DNA of 64,000 bases, from assembly GCA_036381195.1 (NCBI GenBank), contig DASVDH010000018.1, positions 1-64,000 of the forward strand. Direction: 5' to 3'. Under the pieces are notes generated by a model. The model worked only from the letters and a program-made list of their open reading frames with translations. It searched no databases and was not told where the DNA came from. The DNA is from RSA9 sp036381195. Its GTDB lineage: Bacteria; Gemmatimonadota; Gemmatimonadetes; Longimicrobiales; RSA9. The number at the start of each line of letters is the position of its first letter. Position 1 is the first letter of the stretch. The translations under genes and the position numbers were made by a program. This document shows, in pieces, positions 37,207-43,504 of this stretch.

Positions 37207-37617
37207 GCCGGGCAGGCGGCTCCCGAGGCACGGTGTCGCCTGGCGCTCCGATGCGCCGCCCGCCCGTGCCGCGGGTGAAGCCCTTCTCGTCAGGTAGCTC
37301 GGGCTGGCGTCCATCGCCCCGCACGCCGGCCGCCCGTCCGTGACGTCCCGCCGGCGCCGCCGTCATTGGCCGGCGCGGGGGGCCGTGCCCGGGCGTGGCT
37401 CCCCGCCTGACGCCCGCTGAGGCGATGCCGCGCCACCGCCGCAAGGCGCTTGACACGGTTGCACGCGCGCAACAGGTTCGGACCGCCGGCCGCGGCGAAA
37501 GACGCGGTGTGCGCGCGCGAAGGACGGGTCTACCCGTGATGCGGCGGCTGGCATCGGACTTGCCCGCCCGCGATCCTCGAAACGTGGCGTGGACCTGCCT
37601 TCGGTTCGTATTGAGCG
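37207..37617. other. Leader region of the lasso-like cluster
   Basis: About 410 bases before the B1 gene. A TTGACA at 37450-37455 is followed after 17 bases by CAGGTT (37473-37478), a weak promoter candidate. I looked for a precursor peptide here and found none with a leader motif. Confidence 0.35.
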
Positions 37618-37893
37618 ATGCTGCCCAATCCCCACCCTGCGGTGCTCCTGCAGCCGGTCCCGGAAGGTGCGATCCTGCTCCACATGGAGCAGGAGGTCTA
37701 TTTCGGCCTCAACCCCGTCGGCCTGGAGGTGTGGCAGCTCCTGCCGCCCAAATGCCGGGACTTCGACGAGCTGTGCGAGGAGCTCGCCCGCCGCTACCCC
37801 GATGTCTCCGCGGACGCATTGCGGAGCGACGTGGCGGAGCTGCTCGACGCCTTGACGAGCGAGGGCCTCGTGATCCCGGCGGCCGCGAAATGA
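37618..37893 (+). CDS. PqqD-type RiPP recognition element (lasso B1-like)
   Basis: 91 residues with the winged-helix PqqD/RRE pattern (EGAILLHMEQEVYFGLNPVGLEVWQLLP, then FDELCEELARRY, ALRSDVAELLDALTSEGLV). In lasso systems this stand-alone domain binds the leader of the precursor, here probably its YxxPxLxxxG stretch, and delivers it to the B2 protease. The B2 gene starts 4 bases after its stop. The start ATG has only a weak ribosome-binding site. Confidence 0.92.
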   Translation: MLPNPHPAVLLQPVPEGAILLHMEQEVYFGLNPVGLEVWQLLPPKCRDFDELCEELARRYPDVSADALRSDVAELLDALTSEGLVIPAAAK

Positions 37894-37897
37894 CGCG

Positions 37898-38356
37898 ATG
37901 ATCGGGAGCGCGGGTGTCTGGCTCCGCCGCGCGCGCCGGATCACGGCGCGAGACGTACGATTGCTCGCGGAAGCCCAGTACTTCCTGCTCGCCTGTCAGT
38001 TCGAGCGGTGGCGCCGACCCCTGGGCGAGCTGTTCCGGCGGGCCGGGCCCGAACCGACCCGGCCGGGCGCGAGCCGCGCGGACTGGCGCGCCGCGCGATC
38101 GGTGGCCTGGGCGGTGACGCGCGCGGCGGCCTACGGCATCTTCCGGCCGCACTGCCTGGTGCGGTCCATGGCGATCCAGCGGATGCTGCGGCGGCGCGGG
38201 ATCACGTCCGCCAATCTGAACATCGGGGTCCGCACGCGTGGGGGCGCGTTCGAGGCGCATGCCTGGGTGGAGCTCGACGGCGTCGTGATCGGCGATTCGC
38301 GCGAGCACGTGCAGACGTTCACCCGGGTGATGGATCTGCGAGTGGTGGGGTTCTGA
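37898..38356 (+). CDS. Lasso-type leader peptidase B2 (transglutaminase-like)
   Basis: 152 residues, the usual B2 length. The N-terminal helical part has LLAEAQYFLLACQFERWRRPLG. The catalytic triad of the transglutaminase-like fold is visible: Cys in FRPHCLVRSMAIQRMLRRRGI, His in FEAHAWVELDG and Asp in VVIGDSREH. It would cut off the leader after the conserved Thr-x pair. It overlaps the start of the kinase gene by one base. Confidence 0.93.
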   Translation: MIGSAGVWLRRARRITARDVRLLAEAQYFLLACQFERWRRPLGELFRRAGPEPTRPGASRADWRAARSVAWAVTRAAAYGIFRPHCLVRSMAIQRMLRRRGITSANLNIGVRTRGGAFEAHAWVELDGVVIGDSREHVQTFTRVMDLRVVGF

Positions 38357-39324
38357 TGAGGGGCGACGCCAGCGGCACGCATCGCTACCGGCTCTTCGGC
38401 GGCGTGCTCCAGAGCGATCTCGCGATCCCCGAGCTCGAGCCGGCGGACGCCGCGGAGGGGGCGAGCTGGGTCCTCCGGTCACGGACGGGCGAGATCCCCG
38501 CGCCGGATGGCGTGGAGCTGGGCACGGATACGCTCGCGGCCGGCATCAGCATCCGGCTCTATCGTCGCGCGGACGGGTACCGGCTGATCTTCGACGACAC
38601 GGGCTGCTTCGACATCGCGGAGGATGGCCGCTCGATCCTCTGGACCCATGCGGAAGGCGTCTCTCCTGCGGATGCCCGGGCGGACATCACCAGCCGCGTG
38701 ATCGCCACCGCGCTGTACGCCGCCGGCATCCTTTGCCTCCACGGGAGCGCCGTGGTGCTGGCCGGGCGGGCCGTCGGATTCGTCGCGCCGAAGCGCCAGG
38801 GAAAGTCCACTCTGGCGCTCGCCCTGGTGCGATCCGGCGCGAAGCTCCTGACGGACGATACCATGCCGGTCATGCCCGGCTCGCCGCCGCTCGCCGGCCC
38901 CGGCCTCCACGTGGCGCGCCTCCGGGCCGACTCGGCCCGCCGTGTCGGCGTCGGACGCCCGCAGCCGGCGGTCGGGCCGAAGACCGTGTTCAGCGCGCTG
39001 CCGGAACGGCACGTCTCGCACGAGACGCATCCGCTCGCCGCGCTGTACGTGCTGTCGCCGGTCCGGGAGGCGCGCGACGGGCAGGCGGCTCGCCGCGCGC
39101 GGCTTTCCGTGATGGAGGCGGCACTCGTGATGCTCGGCCACGCCAAGCTCGCGCCGCTGCTGACCGGTCCCGAAGCACCGAACCTGTTCCGGCACGCGAC
39201 GGCGCTCGCCTCCTGCGTCCCCGTCTACCGGCTCGAGATCGTGCGCGACTTCGATCGGCTCGACGACGCCGTCGCCACCATCCGCGGGTGGCACGCGCCC
39301 GCGGTGGCCGGGGCCGCGCCATGA
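38356..39324 (+). CDS. HprK-like lasso peptide kinase
   Basis: 322 residues. The N-terminal half (about 1-115) is a divergent mixed domain. The C-terminal half is HPr-kinase-like: CLHGSAVVLAGRAVGFVAPKRQGKSTLALALV, with a P-loop that has Ala where the first Gly is usual, and GAKLLTDDTMPV. In paeninodin-type lasso clusters such kinases phosphorylate the C-terminal Ser of the precursor, and the precursor here ends in Ser. It is translationally coupled to B2 (TGATG) and to the ABC ATPase (ATGA). Confidence 0.87.
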   Translation: MRGDASGTHRYRLFGGVLQSDLAIPELEPADAAEGASWVLRSRTGEIPAPDGVELGTDTLAAGISIRLYRRADGYRLIFDDTGCFDIAEDGRSILWTHAEGVSPADARADITSRVIATALYAAGILCLHGSAVVLAGRAVGFVAPKRQGKSTLALALVRSGAKLLTDDTMPVMPGSPPLAGPGLHVARLRADSARRVGVGRPQPAVGPKTVFSALPERHVSHETHPLAALYVLSPVREARDGQAARRARLSVMEAALVMLGHAKLAPLLTGPEAPNLFRHATALASCVPVYRLEIVRDFDRLDDAVATIRGWHAPAVAGAAP

Positions 39325-40400
39325 GCGCCACGGTGTCCACGGCCCCGGCACATGGCGGGGCCGTAGCGCATCGCCCGGCCGCCGGCGACGCCATCATCTC
39401 CGTCCTCGAGCTGACCAAGGCGTTTCCCGTTCGCCGGGGTTGGCGCGAGATCCTGAGCCGGCCGTGGCGCCGCGCCGCCAGGGCGGTCGCCGTGGACCGT
39501 GTCAGCTTCGAGGTCAGGCCGACCGAGCTGTTCGGCCTCCTCGGCGCGAACGGCGCGGGCAAGACGACGCTCTTCAGGATGCTCAGTACGCTGCTGCTGC
39601 CCGATGGCGGCACGGCCCGCATCGCGGGCCGCGACGTCGTCCGCAACGCACGCGCCGTGCGCAGCATCCTCTCGCTCGTCGTACCCGACGAGCGCAGTCT
39701 CGACTGGCGGCTCACCGCACGCGAGAACCTCGAGCTGTTCGCCGCCCTGTACCGCGTGCCACGCCGCCAGGTCGCCGCGCGCGTGGACGAGCTGCTCGAA
39801 TTGGTCGGGCTCCACGATACCGGCCCCAAGATGGTGGGCACCTTCTCGTCCGGCATGAAGCAGCGGCTGCTCATCGCACGTGCGCTCCTGCCCCGGCCGA
39901 GCGTGCTCCTCCTCGACGAGCCGACGCGCAGCCTCGATCCCGTGTCCGCGCGCCAGTTCCGGCAATTCCTGCGTCAAGAGATCGCCGGCCGCCAGCAATG
40001 CACCGTCCTCCTCGCCACGCACAACGCCGAGGAGGCCTTCGAGCTGTGCGACCGCGTCGCCGTCCTCGACCGCGGCCGCCTGCTCGCCGTGGGCCGCCTC
40101 GACGAGCTGGTGGGCGAGGTCTGCGATGACATCTACCGGCTCGCCGTCCGCAGCGACCACGTCGGGAGCGCCATCCGTGCGCTCGTCCGCGCGGGCCACG
40201 GCGAGGCGCGGCTCATCGATGGCCGTGGCACGGCCGACTGGACGGTTCTCGAGCTCGCCATCCCCGGCGGCCCGGATGCCGTGGCCCGCGTCGTGGACTG
40301 CCTCGCTCGCGCCAACGTCCGCATCTCCGCCGTGGAGCACAGGCCGATCACCCTGGCGGACCTGCTCGAGCGCATGGTCCGGCTGAAGGCAGGGAGCTGA
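39321..40400 (+). CDS. ABC transporter ATPase of the lasso-like cluster
   Basis: 359 residues. Walker A LLGANGAGKTT, Q-loop region, signature FSSGMKQRL, Walker B SVLLLDEPTRSLD and the switch His in LLATHNAEEAF are all present. The sequence resembles ABC-2 type drug/polysaccharide ATPases. A C-terminal extension (about 245-359) has ferredoxin-like segments, often seen in peptide or antibiotic exporters. It works with the permease encoded by the next gene, which overlaps by one base. Likely role: export of the mature peptide or immunity. Confidence 0.93.
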   Translation: MSATVSTAPAHGGAVAHRPAAGDAIISVLELTKAFPVRRGWREILSRPWRRAARAVAVDRVSFEVRPTELFGLLGANGAGKTTLFRMLSTLLLPDGGTARIAGRDVVRNARAVRSILSLVVPDERSLDWRLTARENLELFAALYRVPRRQVAARVDELLELVGLHDTGPKMVGTFSSGMKQRLLIARALLPRPSVLLLDEPTRSLDPVSARQFRQFLRQEIAGRQQCTVLLATHNAEEAFELCDRVAVLDRGRLLAVGRLDELVGEVCDDIYRLAVRSDHVGSAIRALVRAGHGEARLIDGRGTADWTVLELAIPGGPDAVARVVDCLARANVRISAVEHRPITLADLLERMVRLKAGS

Positions 40401-41200
40401 TGCGAGGCGCCGCCGCATTGATCCGCGCCCGCTGGCGGGCGGCGCGCAGCTACCGACTCCGGATGGTCTTCTCCATCCTGTCGCTGCTGGTGAGCGTCGT
40501 GCCCCTGTACTTCGTCTCGGGCGCGCTCCAGCCCGTGATGGCTGACAAGATCGCTACGCAGGGGGACCAGTACTTCGCCTTCCTCGTCGTCGGCGTGGTG
40601 ACGTTCCTGCTCCTCCCCGTGGCCATCAATTCCCTCGCCGGCGAGATCGGCTCCGGCATCAACACCGGCGTGTTCGAGGCGCTGCTCGGCACGCGCGCCC
40701 GCCTGCCCGAGGTCCTGGCCGGCATGATCGGCTTCAGCCTGCTCTGGGCCGCCCTGCGCGCCGCCATCATGCTGGCCGGCGCCTGGGCGCTCGGCGCGAC
40801 CATCGTCTGGTCGCGGATCGGGTCCGCCGCCCTCATCCTCGCGCTCATCGTCCTCGCCTACGTGCCGTTCGGCCTGATCGCCGCCGCCATGGTGATCGCC
40901 TTCCGCACGGCGGGTCCGCTACCTCAGGCCGTGTCCACCCTTTCGGCGCTCCTTGGCGGCGTCTACTACCCGACCCACGTCATCCCCTCGTGGATCGAGT
41001 CCCTCTCCGCATTCGTGCCGCTGACGTACGGGCTGCGCGCGCTGCGTCAGACCCTGCTGGAAGGACAGCCCCTGGTCTCCGCCCTGCCCGACATCGGGAT
41101 CCTGGCCCTGTTCGGGGTCGGCCTCATGTCCGCGGGCGCGATCGCGATGCGGGCCGCGCTGGCGCATGCGCGGCGGGCCGGCTCGCTCTCGCACTATTGA
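40400..41200 (+). CDS. ABC-2 type permease of the lasso-like cluster
   Basis: 266 residues with six hydrophobic helices (for example FSILSLLVSVVPLYFVSG, FAFLVVGVVTFLLLPVAIN, GMIGFSLLWAALRAAIMLAGAWALG, ALILALIVLAYVPFGLIAAAMVIA, then two near the C-terminus). The loop LGGVYYPTHVIPSWIESLSAFVPLTYGLRALR is the ABC-2 signature region. It forms the membrane part of the exporter with the preceding ATPase. Confidence 0.92.
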   Translation: MRGAAALIRARWRAARSYRLRMVFSILSLLVSVVPLYFVSGALQPVMADKIATQGDQYFAFLVVGVVTFLLLPVAINSLAGEIGSGINTGVFEALLGTRARLPEVLAGMIGFSLLWAALRAAIMLAGAWALGATIVWSRIGSAALILALIVLAYVPFGLIAAAMVIAFRTAGPLPQAVSTLSALLGGVYYPTHVIPSWIESLSAFVPLTYGLRALRQTLLEGQPLVSALPDIGILALFGVGLMSAGAIAMRAALAHARRAGSLSHY

Positions 41201-41648
41201 CGAGAGCTCCCGGATCGCCGGGGCGCGCGCCGGCCGCGGGCCGAAGCCGGCCGCGGTCCGGTCCGGGCGCGCCGGATGATGCGACCGCGCAACAACTGGC
41301 CAGGGCCGATCGAGGGCTGGACAGGCCAGGGCGTTGTCGGCATTGATCGCGTCCCCGGCACCCGGTCCGGTACCGAGCTTGCGAGCGGTTTGCCCCAACG
41401 AGCGATCCGGCGGCGAGCTGGCCCGTTTCGTGATCGGGCGGGCCAGGCGCCGGTCGAGCCGGGGCGATCCCACCGGGATCGGCTACCGGGAATACCGGTG
41501 AACGGGGAACCCGACCGGCTTTCGCACGAGGATGGCGCCGTGCACCTGCGCGAGCTGCTGACGACGTACCCCGGGAGCTGCGGCCCCCCGGCGTTCCTTG
41601 CCCCGCGATGAGCCTGACTCCGCACCCCAACCGCCTTTGCCTGCCACG
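41201..41648. other. Spacer between permease and nucleotidyltransferase genes
   Basis: About 450 bases. A 37-codon frame (GTG at about 41500 to 41611) reads VNGEPDRLSHEDGAVHLREL before its end at AFLAPR. It has no YxxP leader motif, so I do not call it a precursor. No good promoter or terminator was seen. Confidence 0.35.
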
Positions 41649-42896
41649 ATGGCTGAAGCGCTGAACAGTGGGAGCCGCGGGCTCCTCTGCCCCGAGGCGC
41701 GGGTCCTGCTCGCCGCCATCCAGCCCGCCCTCGATCCGGCGGCCGTCACCGCAGCGCTGCGGGAGCCGTCGCTCGACTGGGATGCGCTGTTCACGCTCGC
41801 GAGGCGGGAGAAGGCCATTGGAGCGCTCGCGGAGCTCGTGGATCGGGCGCCGGAAGGCTGTGTTCCGCCGCGCGCGCGCGCGCAGCTCGCCGCGCTCGTG
41901 CGCGCCATGCAGTTCCGCATGCTGCGGCTACAGCAGCTCCTCATTGGCGCGCTGGACACGCTCGCGGAACGAGGCATCGATGTCGTCCTGCTGAAGGGAG
42001 CAGGCGTCGCGGCCACGGTCTACGGCTCGTTCACCGCGCGGCCGATGTACGACCTCGACCTGCTGGTTCGGCCGGAGCAGGCCGAGGCGGCATGGGACGC
42101 GCTGCGCGCTGCGGGCTGGCGCCACGATGCGGCCCGCTACCCGCAGTCGTTCTACGAGACGCACCGGCACTTCGCTCCGCTGGACGACCCGGCAGGGACC
42201 GGCCTCGTGCTCGAGGTGCACACCGCGCTGACCGACACTGCCGTTCACCTGCCGGCCGAGGTGATCTGGCGGGATGCACGCGCGGTGGAGCTCCACGGCC
42301 GGCGCGCGTTCGTGCCTCCGCCGGAACAGCAGGTGCTGCACCTGGCCGTTCATTTCGCGTGGTCCCACGGGCTGGCGAAGGCCTCGTGGCGGACGTTCCG
42401 CGACCTGCATCAGATCCTGGCACACGCGCCGCCCGACTGGGACGTGCTCATCGAGCACACGACGGCCGCGCGCGCCGGCACGTCGTGCTACTGGACGCTC
42501 CGCCTCGCCCGATCGCTGGCGGGCGTCGCGGCTCCCCTCGAGGTGATGCAGCGGCTGCGCCCGCCGCGCCCGGAGCGCGTCCTCCGGATCCTCGAGCGGC
42601 ACTACATCGCTTCTCTCTTCCCGGCCAACCCCGCGCCGTGCCCCTCGGTCCAGCTCACGCAGCTCCTGTGGTCCGTGGGGATGGCGCCGCGCTGGTCCGG
42701 GCACGGCGGCGCGCGGCCATGGCACCAGGGGGAGCTGTGGGCGGAGGCACACGGCGCGGACCGGCCGTTGCTCCTCGAACGACTCCGCGGCCAGGTAGCC
42801 CGGAGTGCACGCTGGGCGCGCTATTTCGCCGCCCTGGTCGGCGCCCGGCCGAGGGCTGCGGGGCGGCCGCCGATGCCGGCTCGAAGCAGCCAGTGA
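41649..42896 (+). CDS. Nucleotidyltransferase-fold protein of the lasso-like cluster
   Basis: 415 residues from ATG 41649; a TTG at 41598 is in frame. The N-terminal helical part leads to a nucleotidyltransferase core at about 100-200: LIGALDTLAERGIDVVLLKGAGVAATVYG, then YDLDLLVRPEQAEAAWDAL, with the metal-binding DLDLLV pair, and LEVHTALTD. The rest is a helical domain (VLHLAVHFAWSHGLAKASWRTFRDLHQIL). Members of this family recur in lasso clusters that also have an HprK-like kinase. A nucleotidyl-transfer role on the peptide or phosphate is inferred, not known. Confidence 0.83.
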   Translation: MAEALNSGSRGLLCPEARVLLAAIQPALDPAAVTAALREPSLDWDALFTLARREKAIGALAELVDRAPEGCVPPRARAQLAALVRAMQFRMLRLQQLLIGALDTLAERGIDVVLLKGAGVAATVYGSFTARPMYDLDLLVRPEQAEAAWDALRAAGWRHDAARYPQSFYETHRHFAPLDDPAGTGLVLEVHTALTDTAVHLPAEVIWRDARAVELHGRRAFVPPPEQQVLHLAVHFAWSHGLAKASWRTFRDLHQILAHAPPDWDVLIEHTTAARAGTSCYWTLRLARSLAGVAAPLEVMQRLRPPRPERVLRILERHYIASLFPANPAPCPSVQLTQLLWSVGMAPRWSGHGGARPWHQGELWAEAHGADRPLLLERLRGQVARSARWARYFAALVGARPRAAGRPPMPARSSQ

Positions 42897-43027
42897 GGCC
42901 CATTTTGGCCACGCTCCGCATCATCTGGTGCGGCGCTGCGACAATCCGGCCCGGGAGGCGGCCCGCCGGCGCGGCCGTAAGTCGTTGCAAAAAGGGAATT
43001 TGAGCGGGACAGCGCAAGGCATCGAAC

Positions 43028-43056
43028 TTGCAACCCAAAATTGTCGACAGTTTGTT
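43028..43056 (+). promoter_or_regulatory. Possible promoter of the precursor peptide gene
   Basis: In the only AT-rich patch of this region lies TTGCAA (43028-43033), 17 bases, TTTGTT (43051-43056). The precursor ATG is 115 bases downstream. A separate promoter would let the precursor be made in excess over the enzymes. Confidence 0.35.
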
Positions 43057-43170
43057 TACACCGTCCGGTCCGGCCGGCGGCGCGGCGTGCGAACGCGACG
43101 AGCCGCGAAGCGAGCGGGGACAGGCGGTGCGGGCCGATCGTCGTAACCTTCACGCCAGACGGGGAGTGAA

Positions 43171-43305
43171 ATGTACGTCAAGCCGAAGCTGGAGCGTTTC
43201 GGTTCGGTACGGGAATTGACGAAGCTCGCGTACTGGTGGTGGTGGTGGTGCGAGGACGAAGAGGGGGGTCCTCCCGACAACGATCCACAGCACGACCGCT
43301 CGTAG
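43171..43305 (+). CDS. Lasso-like RiPP precursor peptide with a pentatryptophan core
   Basis: 44 residues, with GGGGAG 4 bases before the ATG. The leader YVKPKLERFGSVRELT fits the lasso leader pattern Y-x2-P-x-L-x3-G-x5-T exactly (Tyr2, Pro5, Leu7, Gly11, Thr17). If the cut follows residue 18 as in lasso peptides, the core starts Leu19 and contains Ala20, Tyr21, five Trp (22-26), Cys27, then an acidic stretch Glu28-Glu31, GGPPDNDPQH and a final Asp-Arg-Ser. The acid needed for a 7-9 residue ring is absent: the first Glu is core position 10. The C-terminal Ser suits phosphorylation by the HprK-like kinase. Too short for usual gene callers. Confidence 0.88.
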   Translation: MYVKPKLERFGSVRELTKLAYWWWWWCEDEEGGPPDNDPQHDRS

Positions 43306-43408
43306 CTTTCGAATCCCGGGTTTCGGGGTCCCGCGCCCAGGTCCCCATTCCCCCTTCGACGGCCGACCCGGCCGATGCGCCTCTCCTCTCCGACCGTGCG
43401 ACGAACGC

Positions 43409-43442
43409 GCCGGAGGCGGGAGCGGGCTCTCCCGCCTCCGGC
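43409..43442. terminator. Hairpin between the precursor gene and the metalloprotease gene
   Basis: A perfect 14-base-pair stem (43409-43422 with 43429-43442) and a six-base loop lie between two convergent genes. There is no U tract. It may work as a bidirectional terminator or mRNA stabiliser. Confidence 0.5.
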
Positions 43443-43504
43443 TGTCGCCGGGCCGCTGAGGCGCGTCCGGGCGCTACCGGCGCCGTCCGCCCGGACCCGG
43501 GCGC

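Noticed and set aside
41500..41611. Short plus-strand ORF in the spacer of the lasso-like cluster considered as a second precursor
   Set aside because: It has no YxxP-type leader motif, no good ribosome-binding site, and is an extension of a longer GC-rich open frame.
43305..43330. TTTCGAATCCCGGG resembling a tRNA T-arm
   Set aside because: No acceptor, D or anticodon arms can be folded around it.
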